6,741 bases of DNA, taken from Bacillota bacterium (GTDB taxonomy: Bacteria; Bacillota; Clostridia; Acetivibrionales; DTU013). The stretch is taken from NCBI GenBank assembly GCA_023399355.1, contig JAEWQC010000357.1:1-6741 (forward strand). Direction: 5' to 3'. This document shows, in pieces, positions 1 to 6,118 of this stretch. Below the pieces are notes generated by a model. It was not told the DNA's origin. It saw nothing but the letters and a program-made list of their open reading frames with translations, and did not search any database. Both the position numbers and the translations under genes were made by a program. How positions within the stretch are numbered: the stretch's first letter is position 1; every line of letters begins with the position of its first letter.

Positions 1-17
1 ACTACATCACTACGGCA

Positions 18-46
18 TTGATAATTGGCAAAAGAATATTTATAAA
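18..46 (+). promoter_or_regulatory. Candidate sigma-A promoter facing right
   Basis: TTGATA (18-23) is followed by a 17-base spacer and TATAAA (41-46), a close match to the vegetative promoter consensus. A transcript from here would start near position 53, cross the direct repeat and meet the hairpin at 125-168 after roughly 110 bases. No gene is seen downstream on the plus strand, so it would have to drive a short noncoding RNA or be a chance match in AT-rich DNA. Confidence 0.3.
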
Positions 47-70
47 TAGTCTGGAAAAATAATTGATTGG

Positions 71-106
71 AATAGTACGAAACCATTATAAAATAGTACA
101 AAACCA
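71..106. repeat. Two-copy direct repeat, 21-bp period, possible operator
   Basis: AATAGTACGAAACCA (71-85) and AATAGTACAAAACCA (92-106) differ at a single base. They sit 21 bases apart, about two helical turns. The six bases between them (86-91) plus the flanking A give a minus-strand TATAAT at 85-90. Near-identical copies on one DNA face around a -10-like hexamer are what a regulator binding site for a gene further left could look like. No matching -35 was found, so this is a suggestion. Confidence 0.4.
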
Positions 107-124
107 ACATTACCATTTCTATTG

Positions 125-168
125 AAAAAGGTCTGTAACAGAACATTTCGTTTGTTACAGACCTTTTT
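125..168 (-). terminator. Rho-independent terminator of the cluster
   Basis: A perfect 16-bp inverted repeat pairs 125-140 with 153-168 around a 12-base loop, with a further G-T and A-T pair possible inside the loop. In minus-strand RNA the stem has a GGTCTG/CAGACC core and ends in a run of five U. It begins about 30 bases past the stop of the lipoprotein gene at 199. The A and T tracts at both ends of the stem make it symmetrical, so it could also stop transcription from the left. Confidence 0.87.
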
Positions 169-198
169 GTGAAGGATGGGGGTTTTAAAAGCTATAGC

Positions 199-672
199 TT
201 ATTTTTCTGTAATAGAGGATAAGGTTATTGTATCACCTTCAATTTTTCCTTTTATGTTTACAAGAAGATTATCTTTTTTTGATGTTTTCTCAACAATCTG
301 CTCCTTTGCAAGCTTGGAGCCATTTTCATCAAATTTGAAATATTTATAGCTTCCATCTTCCTGCTTGATTGAAATACCATAACCACCTTTGGAGCATTCC
401 TCCATCAGATTGCACTGATTGGTATGCTTTTCGGGGTTTTTCGCTATATCGGCTCCATCCATATCCATTTTCATATCTTCCATTTTTGCAAGTCCGCATT
501 TTTGGTCAATAACATATCCGGAATATTCCGCTTCGACAACAGCTCCTGCAGCTGTTGAAGCTGTTGAAGCTGTTTTGCCGCTTTCATCATGGGCCATTCC
601 GCAGGCGGACATGGCGAACAGGATTGAAAACAACACAAACATATATGGTAATAATTTCATAAACTTTTTCAT
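199..672 (-). CDS. Small exported lipoprotein with a Cys/His domain
   Basis: This is a 157-residue protein of unknown function. A Lys-rich start and hydrophobic segment (residues 6-22) lead to a lipobox-like MSAC, so Cys24 is the likely lipidated residue that anchors the protein outside the membrane. Residues 33-43 are an Ala/Ser/Thr linker (TASTAS repeat). Residues 50-157 form a compact domain with YSGYVID, Cys59, a Met-rich loop (Met64, 67, 69, 71), His83, CNLMEEC (Cys87, Cys93) and GGYG, then a YKYFKFD strand and a final IKGKIEGDTITLSSI segment. The pattern matches, more divergently, the domains of the proteins at 771-1778 and 6119-6741. The three Cys and one His suggest metal binding or thiol chemistry, but that is inference. 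An AGGAGGTG at 677-684 supports the start. It is the last gene before the terminator. The Met at position -3 of the lipobox is less usual. Confidence 0.85.
   Translation of the reverse strand: MKKFMKLLPYMFVLFSILFAMSACGMAHDESGKTASTASTAAGAVVEAEYSGYVIDQKCGLAKMEDMKMDMDGADIAKNPEKHTNQCNLMEECSKGGYGISIKQEDGSYKYFKFDENGSKLAKEQIVEKTSKKDNLLVNIKGKIEGDTITLSSITEK
551..577. repeat. 9-bp tandem repeat in the lipoprotein linker
   Basis: GCTGTTGAA occurs at 551-559 and 560-568, with a partial third copy GCTGTTTTG at 569-577. Read on the minus strand it encodes the TASTAS linker just after the lipid anchor. The unit length is a multiple of three, so copy-number change would lengthen or shorten the linker without a frameshift. 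Confidence 0.6.
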
Positions 673-676
673 AAAA

Positions 677-684
677 CACCTCCT
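677..684 (-). promoter_or_regulatory. Ribosome binding site of the lipoprotein gene
   Basis: AGGAGGTG lies four bases before the ATG at 672, with the GGAGG core six bases away. It fixes the lipoprotein start. Confidence 0.85.
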
Positions 685-714
685 ATTGCTTTCATTCTCA
701 GTAATTTATCAAGT

Positions 715-748
715 TCCAAACTCCCACTTCCAGAAATGGGAGTTTGGA
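715..748 (-). other. Intercistronic hairpin
   Basis: TCCAAACTCCCA (715-726) pairs perfectly with 737-748, leaving a 10-base loop. It sits between the stop at 771 and the lipoprotein start at 672. On the minus strand it is followed by AACTTGATAAATTACTG, which has no U-run, so a normal intrinsic terminator is unlikely. It could protect the upstream mRNA, be a processing site, or lower expression of the lipoprotein gene relative to the gene before it. Confidence 0.6.
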
Positions 749-770
749 TGTTCAATTTGACTGAATGAGT

Positions 771-1778
771 TCATTTGGAAGTAATCACAAAACTGCCGGA
801 CATCTCATCGTATTTGATTTCAACGCCAAAACTCTCTGAAATGACAGCAGCAGGCACCAGGGTTCTTCCGTTCACCACGGCAAATGCAGCCTCTGATATC
901 TTCTGAACACCATTTACCGTATACTGGGTCTGTCCCTGTATCAGTTTTAATGTGGTTTTACCTTTAACGACTGTAACGGTCTTTGATTGATTCTCCCACG
1001 TTACAACAGCTCCGAGAGCTTCTGCTATTTTCCTCAGCGGCAGCAGTTTTTTATCTTGCACCACTGTCGGAGGCACGTCAAAGGTTAATGGAGATCCATT
1101 TACCGTTACACCGATTGCAGCCGCAGCAGCATGGTCTGTTTTCTTACCGCCCATCGGCATATCCATTGCTGATCCGGTGGTTGCAGTTGCTTGCGGTGTC
1201 TCTGCCGTAACCGCAAGGTTCGGTACAGGAAGAGTATTTGTTGAGACTCCTGGAATGGATACTGTTTCAATGGAAACGACATGGATCCCTTCCAATTGTT
1301 TTGTAACTTTACTAGAATCTGTCTCGGGCACACTTGATTCATCTGCATTTGTCGGTATATTGCTCACTTTATACCCGGTTACTTTCACGGTGATATTTTT
1401 GCTCCAGTCGGAAGGCAGCCTGTTCAGGAAATTTTTTGCAATTTCTCTGCTTTCCCCGTCAAAAATCAGGTAATCGGGATAAACATTCGATTTATACTCG
1501 GTGGTTGCCTTGTCTTTTACATATACCACCAATCCCAGTCCGCTTCCGAAGCAGGAATCAGGCGGTGTCTTTCCGGCTCCCATCAGGTTGCAGCCCTTTG
1601 AATGCTTTATTACATCCACTCCCACGCAATCCCTGTCAACAATCCAGCCCGTCCAGGTCTTCACGTCCTTCGCTGCTGCAGCTGCATCCTTCGTCTCTGC
1701 ATTGGCAACTGCTCCCGTTCCCGTCAGCAGCAGCGTGACTAGCAGGATACTGACGGCTTTCTTCAATACTTTGTTCAT
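771..1778 (-). CDS. Secreted Cys/His-domain protein with copper amine oxidase N-like domain
   Basis: This 335-residue protein is exported. Residues 1-27 are a signal peptide with a VANA cleavage site before Glu28. Residues 41-190 hold the Cys/His domain: TWTGWIVDRDC (Cys51), KH (His59), CNLM (Cys63), a long loop to Cys76, SGLG, DYLIFD, then NADESSVPE and GVSTNTLP. Residues 191-221 are an Ala/Thr-rich linker ending in MDMPMGG and a His. Residues 222-335 look like the copper amine oxidase N-terminal family (PF07833), with VNGSPL, LLPLRKIAEALGA, VTWENQSKTVTV, YTVNG and GRTLVPAAVISESFG. In Firmicutes that domain is usually a non-catalytic module of surface proteins; no amine oxidase catalytic domain is present. 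The ATG at 1778 is chosen because AAGGAGGG precedes it and the signal peptide begins there; an in-frame start at 1979 adds 67 residues that do not look like protein. The role is unknown. Confidence 0.88.
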   Translation of the reverse strand: MNKVLKKAVSILLVTLLLTGTGAVANAETKDAAAAAKDVKTWTGWIVDRDCVGVDVIKHSKGCNLMGAGKTPPDSCFGSGLGLVVYVKDKATTEYKSNVYPDYLIFDGESREIAKNFLNRLPSDWSKNITVKVTGYKVSNIPTNADESSVPETDSSKVTKQLEGIHVVSIETVSIPGVSTNTLPVPNLAVTAETPQATATTGSAMDMPMGGKKTDHAAAAAIGVTVNGSPLTFDVPPTVVQDKKLLPLRKIAEALGAVVTWENQSKTVTVVKGKTTLKLIQGQTQYTVNGVQKISEAAFAVVNGRTLVPAAVISESFGVEIKYDEMSGSFVITSK

Positions 1779-1783
1779 AATGA

Positions 1784-1791
1784 CCCTCCTT
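1784..1791 (-). promoter_or_regulatory. Ribosome binding site deciding the start at 1778
   Basis: AAGGAGGG ends five bases before the ATG at 1778. It directs translation to the signal-peptide start rather than the longer open frame beginning at 1979. Confidence 0.85.
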
Positions 1792-1887
1792 AAAATTTTA
1801 ATTAACATCGTGTCCTTTTTCCGAACTATCTGTACAAGCATGAATGACCATGCAAAATACCTGTTTATAACACATCGGTTCAAATAT

Positions 1888-1910
1888 AATGTTTCGGTTG
1901 CAGAAACATT
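1888..1910 (-). other. Small hairpin in the long gap
   Basis: AATGTTTC (1888-1895) and GAAACATT (1903-1910) form a perfect 8-bp stem with a 7-base loop. It is AT-rich and followed on the minus strand by ATATTTGAACC, not a U-tract. It could be a regulator-binding dyad or a leader structure; function is not shown. Confidence 0.35.
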
Positions 1911-2060
1911 TTCTTGCCATGTGCTGTGTTTCAACGAGGCTGCCTGCCTATGCACCCAGGCGGGAGATATGCTCGCCAACTGAAAGCCAAATTGATATCT
2001 GACACCCGGACTTTTTGCTGAAGCAAAGAGCCATAGAGGTGGAGAACACTTTTTGCCTCA

Positions 2061-3023
2061 TTATTTTCCTGTGATGTCGTGGAAGCTCTTGTCAAGAAAA
2101 TCATACCCCGTTTCATCCAGCGTAAAGATATCCTCGGAGCCATCCACCAGTGCATAGAATTCTTTTTTTGCCACCTTTTCCCTTCCGATAAGCACTTTCT
2201 TTTTTCCGTCTGCGTTTTCAAACTCCAGACTGTAGGCAGGTTTGTCAAGACCATACTTTTCAAGATCCGCATTACTGTCATCCACAAAATCGACCGCCAC
2301 AATCCTGACGACCGCGTCCAAAACAGGTTCAAGCCTGCCCCCTTCCAGCCAACCCTTTGCAGGCGAAACCAGCTTCCAACTGCCTCCCTCCTTCCGGACC
2401 GCCGAGAACACGATCTCTCCGCTCCTTTCAAAAGTCAGGCTTGTAATTTCATCCTTTCTTACAAAAAGCTTTTTATAATCCTTTGAAGACAATACATTCT
2501 TGTCCCGGATTCCGGCCTTGGTCAGCAGGAACGGCCTGATTGCAGCGGTGTCAACGGTATAGATCCTGTCGCTGCCCTTCCGTTTCAAATAATAACTGTC
2601 TTTTGTCGCAGTGAGATTTCCGACTTCAAGAACATCAGACTTGCCGCCTGCTGCTTCAACAGATAGGATGGCCGGCTTATCCAGCCCGTATTTGGCCAAC
2701 CCGTCCGCATTTTCACCGATGAACTTCTTCACGCTGATATAATGCAGACTCAGCGGCAGTCCTGAAATCAATGATTTGTCATAGTGAATATCTGAAGGCT
2801 CCGTCAGCTTCCATCCGTCTCCATCTTTTTTGAGGACAAATTTAATTCCGTTATGTTGAATGGTAATTTCTCCAATGTCCTCCGCGCTGATATCCAGAAG
2901 CTTTACCGGGGTGTCCCTTTCTGAAGCCGGACTGTCTGCAGGATGATCCCTCAGCAAAAAATAAGCGCCAAACAGCAGAACTGCTGTGATCACAATCAGG
3001 ATCATATTGCGGGTTTGCTTCAT
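2061..3023 (-). CDS. Membrane-anchored DUF4340-type protein
   Basis: This 320-residue protein has one N-terminal membrane segment (about residues 7-24) and a long extracytoplasmic part, so it is anchored outside the cell. The outer part has two internal repeats of the DUF4340 type (PF14238). Repeat 1 has GWKLTEP at 70-76 and LAKYGLDKPA at 109-118. Repeat 2 has SWKLVSP at 216-222 and LEKYGLDKPA at 254-263, with nearly the same internal spacing. Each ends in a YxL/YALV strand followed by I(Y/F)T(V/L)D. DUF4340 genes commonly sit beside GldF/GldG-type ABC genes, and their molecular role is not known. The start at 3023 is preferred over an in-frame codon at 3044 because AGGAGG lies eight bases before it. 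Its ATG overlaps the permease stop as ATGA, implying translational coupling and a shared complex. Confidence 0.9.
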   Translation of the reverse strand: MKQTRNMILIVITAVLLFGAYFLLRDHPADSPASERDTPVKLLDISAEDIGEITIQHNGIKFVLKKDGDGWKLTEPSDIHYDKSLISGLPLSLHYISVKKFIGENADGLAKYGLDKPAILSVEAAGGKSDVLEVGNLTATKDSYYLKRKGSDRIYTVDTAAIRPFLLTKAGIRDKNVLSSKDYKKLFVRKDEITSLTFERSGEIVFSAVRKEGGSWKLVSPAKGWLEGGRLEPVLDAVVRIVAVDFVDDSNADLEKYGLDKPAYSLEFENADGKKKVLIGREKVAKKEFYALVDGSEDIFTLDETGYDFLDKSFHDITGK

Positions 3024-5113
3024 AAGTGCCGCCTCCTCAACCATACATCCAATCCAAAGCCGAGAATAATCAAGGGTACTGCCGCCACGACAAGGAAGCT
3101 GACCACATTCGCCTCATGCTGGCTGATTTTGAGCGTTTGTGTATTGTACGGCTTCGGACCTATGGCCACTTCATCCTTTGCATCCTGCATCCAGTTCAGA
3201 ACATTGATGAAATAATAGAGGGCACTGCTGAAATAAGCCGACTGCTGTTTTTTTGAACTTTCATTAAGCAGGGTGCTGTCCCCCATGACAAGTATTTTGG
3301 ATATCCGGCTATTTGCCTGATGTTCAGAGGCTACCGCGAGTTCCAGCGGGCCCTGGACCGCCTCTTCTTTGCCGCCGACAGCCAATCCGGATGCAGTGTC
3401 TCCGGTTTTGAGGAGAGAGGTGATCTGATTGTTTTTGTCCTCATTTTTCAGAATACTGACACTTCTGCTGTCTTTAATCACCAATTGGAATTCTATCGGG
3501 ACAATATGGTTTTCAGCAACGTCAATAATCAGAGCAAACGGATCATTGGGCTGATATTTCTCCTCGTCGCTCTCTTTCACCTTGTCATAGTCCAACGCTA
3601 CGCCATAGTTTTTTAATATACTGTCAAATTGAACAAAAGAGGGATTGGAAGCGATATAGTCAAAAAGGAAAACTGCTTTGCCGCCTTTTTGCAAAAAATC
3701 TTCCAGCTTTTTGCCCTCCTCAGGGGACAAGTCGCTTTGTGGTGATGCAAATATCAGGATTCCTGCATCATCAGGTACCGCATCCACTTTCAAAAGGTTG
3801 ACAGCTTTGACGAGGTAATTGTTTTTTCCCAGGTACTCTGTCAAGGTCTTATATTGCACACCCGGATCGCCTTCCCTATGCCCTTCGGTAAAATAGATGG
3901 CAGGTGTACTACCGGCGGTCACATATTTAATAGCTCCGGTAAAGTCCTGTTCTGCAAGTGATCCCGTATTATACCGGGAGAAGGTACGATGATCCAGTTC
4001 AGTCTGGAACAGATCCTCATAGGTAAGTTTTTTAGACTTGCCATTGCCGGTTATAACAAAGTCCGTCTTTTTAAGCTCCCTGTCCCCTTTAGGGTCAAGT
4101 CGGCTGATAATATCAGGATCTTTGTCGGGATCGACATATTTGACAGTGATGTGTGAATAACTCCTATACTTGTCAAGAAGCTCTTTGACCTCCTTATAGT
4201 CCGTATCGATCTTCCCGTCGTCAAAGAGTCCGTAAATTGTCACATCTTTATCAAGTCCGCCCAGAATTTCTTTCGTGGCATCTCCCAGCGTATAGAGCTT
4301 GTTTGCGGTAAAATCCCATTTTACCGGTCTTAGTCCGGCAATAAGGTTGACGGATAAAATGATGATGATTACTGCAATAATCGATACGATTGAATTTGCA
4401 CTCAGCCGCAATGTGCTCCATCGCCTTTTTTCAATTACAATGATTGTGAGGAAGATAAAAAAGGAAATAAAGCTCAGGTAATAGATAAGAGAATTCAGGC
4501 TGAAAATTCCCCTGCTGAAATCATCGTATCTGGAAAATATGGAGAACCAGTTCAAGACTTTGGATAGCAAGCCTCCTGCAACATTGCCGACAGGCTGTGC
4601 CACCATCATGATCAGCAGCGCCGTAAAGCTGATGATTGCTGCTACTACCTGATTTTCCGAGAGAGAAGAGGCAAATATGCCAACAGAAATCAAGGAAGCC
4701 CCCAGCAGCAGAAAGCCGATATAGCCGCCAATCAGCGGCAATAAGGCAGGGCTTGAATAGAGAAACAGCACGATTGGATAGATGAGTGAAACTGCTGCAA
4801 TAACCAGATATACTGTCAACGCAGCCAGATATTTGCCGATGACTATTCCGGAAAGCCTGTTGGGAGAAGTCACAAGCAGCACTTCCAGCCCGTTCTTCCT
4901 GTCCTCTGCTATGGATTTCATGGTAAGGATGGGTATGATGAATATGAGGAAGGTTCCCATGTTTCCAAGCAGCCCGCCGATATCTGCCGAAGGGTTGTAA
5001 ATATTCCCTATGGCGAAAAATACCGACGTCAGCAGAATGAAAAGTCCTATGATGATATATGCAATCTGCGAATTGAAGTAGGACTTCAGTTCACTTTTAA
5101 ATATGGCGTACAT
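3020..5113 (-). CDS. Fused GldF-like permease and GldG-like extracytoplasmic protein
   Basis: This 697-residue protein joins two usually separate subunits. Residues 1-230 are an ABC-2 type permease with about six membrane segments (near 18-38, 51-66, 95-120, 126-148, 154-175, 205-227) and the loop MKSIAEDRKNGLEVLLVTSP (65-84), typical of GldF/NosY-like permeases. Residues 240-260 are another membrane segment. Residues 262-668 form the GldG-like outer domain (ABC_transp_aux, PF09822), with WDFTANKLYTLGDATKEIL, YVDPD, FTEGHREGD, ILIFASPQSDLSPEE, FLQKGGKAVFLFD and ILVMGDSTLLNE. A last membrane segment (669-689) ends in RRRHL. It should work with the ATPase encoded just upstream. In flavobacteria GldA, GldF and GldG are needed for gliding; elsewhere the substrate is unknown. 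A strong AAGGAGGTGG precedes the ATG, two bases after the ATPase stop. The frame is continuous across the junction. Confidence 0.92.
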   Translation of the reverse strand: MYAIFKSELKSYFNSQIAYIIIGLFILLTSVFFAIGNIYNPSADIGGLLGNMGTFLIFIIPILTMKSIAEDRKNGLEVLLVTSPNRLSGIVIGKYLAALTVYLVIAAVSLIYPIVLFLYSSPALLPLIGGYIGFLLLGASLISVGIFASSLSENQVVAAIISFTALLIMMVAQPVGNVAGGLLSKVLNWFSIFSRYDDFSRGIFSLNSLIYYLSFISFFIFLTIIVIEKRRWSTLRLSANSIVSIIAVIIIILSVNLIAGLRPVKWDFTANKLYTLGDATKEILGGLDKDVTIYGLFDDGKIDTDYKEVKELLDKYRSYSHITVKYVDPDKDPDIISRLDPKGDRELKKTDFVITGNGKSKKLTYEDLFQTELDHRTFSRYNTGSLAEQDFTGAIKYVTAGSTPAIYFTEGHREGDPGVQYKTLTEYLGKNNYLVKAVNLLKVDAVPDDAGILIFASPQSDLSPEEGKKLEDFLQKGGKAVFLFDYIASNPSFVQFDSILKNYGVALDYDKVKESDEEKYQPNDPFALIIDVAENHIVPIEFQLVIKDSRSVSILKNEDKNNQITSLLKTGDTASGLAVGGKEEAVQGPLELAVASEHQANSRISKILVMGDSTLLNESSKKQQSAYFSSALYYFINVLNWMQDAKDEVAIGPKPYNTQTLKISQHEANVVSFLVVAAVPLIILGFGLDVWLRRRHL
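3032..3037 (-). promoter_or_regulatory. Ribosome binding site deciding the start at 3023
   Basis: AGGAGG sits eight bases before the ATG at 3023, inside the last codons of the permease gene. It supports the ATGA overlap start rather than the codon at 3044. Confidence 0.8.
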
Positions 5114-5115
5114 GA

Positions 5116-6060
5116 TTACTCCACCTCCTTCTCATTTGTCACCAGTTGGATAAAAATATCTTCAAGAGATATGTCGATGGATTTGAGTTCAAGAAGCTTG
5201 TATCCATCTCTGGCAAGGGCAAAGGAAACTTCGCCCCTGATATCGCCGTCTGTTTTGGTATCCAGAATATAGGTGGCTGTTTCTCCCTCTTCCTTTTGGA
5301 CATGAACCTGGTTAACTCCATCAATTCTGGTAAGAAGGCTTATTATCAGGCTTGAAGGACCAACTGCTTCAATCTGGAGGCTTGAGTGTTTGTTGAAGCT
5401 TTTTGAAAGATTCCCAGGTGTATCAACCGCTATAATTTCACCTTTGCTAATGATGACGACGCGACTGCACACTGCACTAACCTCGGGAAGAATATGGGAG
5501 CTGAGTATGATGGTATGTTCCTTGCCGAGATCTTTTACAAGCTTACGTATCTCAATGATTTGTTTTGGATCAAGCCCCACCGTAGGTTCATCCAATATGA
5601 GTACTTCCGGATTCCCGATCAGTGCCTGGGCAAGACCAACTCTCTGTTTATAGCCCTTCGAAAGGTTTCTGATCAATCTGTGACTCACATCTGCAAGACT
5701 CGTAACTTCCAGCACTTCAGCATACCGGGCTTTTTTATCCTTTTTCTCCACCCGCTTCAGATCACTCACAAAGTCCATGTATTCCCGAACCGTCATGTTC
5801 GGGTTCAACGGCGGAAGCTCCGGCAGATAGCCTATCCGCTTTTTAACTTCTCCCGGATTCTCATGGATATCATAACCGCCAACCCTGACAGTACCCTGTG
5901 ATGAGGGTATGTATCCCGCAATGATATTCATCGTTGTGGATTTGCCTGCGCCATTAGGGCCCAGGAATCCGACAATTTCACCCTTCTCCACTGTAAAGTC
6001 AAGATTGTTGAGTGCTTTTACACGCCCATAATTTTTTGTCAGTTTTTTTATTTCTATCAT
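5116..6060 (-). CDS. ABC transporter ATPase, GldA/CcmA type
   Basis: This 314-residue cytoplasmic protein should hydrolyse ATP to drive the permease encoded next. Visible motifs in order are Walker A GPNGAGKST (34-42), a Q-loop region GYLPELPPL (78-86), signature LSKGYKQRV (133-141), Walker B VLILDEPT (153-160), D-loop GLDP (162-165) and switch His189 in SSH. Glu81 stands where many ABC proteins have the Q-loop Gln; a PE at this point is frequent in the GldA/CcmA group. Residues 215-314 are a C-terminal extension of the kind found in drug or Gld-type exporters. The start at 6060 gives the normal MIEIKKLTKNYG opening and has GGGGG seven bases upstream; the 37 extra residues from 6171 have no family match. 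The stop lies two bases before the permease ATG. Confidence 0.95.
   Translation of the reverse strand: MIEIKKLTKNYGRVKALNNLDFTVEKGEIVGFLGPNGAGKSTTMNIIAGYIPSSQGTVRVGGYDIHENPGEVKKRIGYLPELPPLNPNMTVREYMDFVSDLKRVEKKDKKARYAEVLEVTSLADVSHRLIRNLSKGYKQRVGLAQALIGNPEVLILDEPTVGLDPKQIIEIRKLVKDLGKEHTIILSSHILPEVSAVCSRVVIISKGEIIAVDTPGNLSKSFNKHSSLQIEAVGPSSLIISLLTRIDGVNQVHVQKEEGETATYILDTKTDGDIRGEVSFALARDGYKLLELKSIDISLEDIFIQLVTNEKEVE
5121..5130 (-). promoter_or_regulatory. Strong ribosome binding site of the permease gene
   Basis: AAGGAGGTGG matches the anti-Shine-Dalgarno complement almost fully and lies within the last ATPase codons. The GGAGG core is ten bases before the ATG at 5113, so the permease can be translated efficiently and coupled to the ATPase. 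Confidence 0.85.
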
Positions 6061-6118
6061 TAAAATACCCCCTGTTATCCATTTTAAAAAATCTATCAGG
6101 TAATATTCCCGTTCATGC
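6061..6118 (-). other. Short spacer between the Cys/His protein and the ATPase
   Basis: This 58-base spacer carries the ATPase ribosome binding site (GGGGG, 6068-6072). It shows no hairpin or clear promoter, so the upstream gene and the transporter genes are probably on one mRNA. Confidence 0.6.

Larger units (their letters stand above)
1..124. other. Noncoding left edge
   Basis: No convincing gene is visible here on either strand. The stretch is very AT-rich. It holds a promoter-like pair on the plus strand (18-46), a 12-bp perfect palindrome TATTTATAAATA at 37-48, and a two-copy 15-bp direct repeat (71-106). It lies beyond the terminator of the minus-strand gene cluster, so it probably belongs to the control region of a neighbour to the left of the window. 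Confidence 0.6.
1779..2060. other. 282-base gap without a gene
   Basis: No coding region is convincing here. On the minus strand a weak promoter-like pair TTGAAC (1878-1883) and TATTTT (1854-1859) with an 18-base spacer could start the mRNA for the 771-1778 gene. An 8-bp hairpin (1888-1895 with 1903-1910) and a 5-bp one, GCATG/CATGC (1838-1853), lie in the presumed leader region. ACTTTTTGC appears twice (2010-2018, 2048-2056). No U-tailed terminator follows the DUF4340 gene, so read-through from the transporter genes is possible. The length suggests a leader or a separate promoter, but no known riboswitch class was recognised. Confidence 0.5.

Noticed and set aside
771..1120. Copper amine oxidase enzyme
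   Set aside because: Only the N-terminal-type stalk domain is present; there is no catalytic domain, so enzyme activity or copper use cannot be claimed.
1890..1945. Resemblance to a cyclic-di-GMP riboswitch (GCACATGGCAAG on the minus strand)
   Set aside because: Only one short piece resembles the conserved core; the second conserved arm and the expected paired stems are absent.
1779..1979. Longer N-terminus (67 residues) for the secreted protein at 771-1778
   Set aside because: It would bury the signal peptide inside the protein, while the ATG at 1778 has an excellent ribosome binding site.
1501..1983. Plus-strand open frame opposite the secreted protein gene
   Set aside because: Composition is unlike a real protein, there is no suitable ribosome binding site, and it lies antisense to a clear gene.
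2007..2027. Terminator after the DUF4340 gene (TTTGC/GCAAA stem)
   Set aside because: The stem is only five pairs and is not followed by a U-tract on the minus strand.
1931..2431. Open frame on the minus strand across the DUF4340 gene end and the gap
   Set aside because: It is rich in Arg, Trp and Ser and lies out of frame over a well-supported gene; it is a shadow of the real frame.
5494..5901. Plus-strand open frame opposite the ATPase gene
   Set aside because: It is antisense to the conserved ATPase motifs and shows no recognisable domain.
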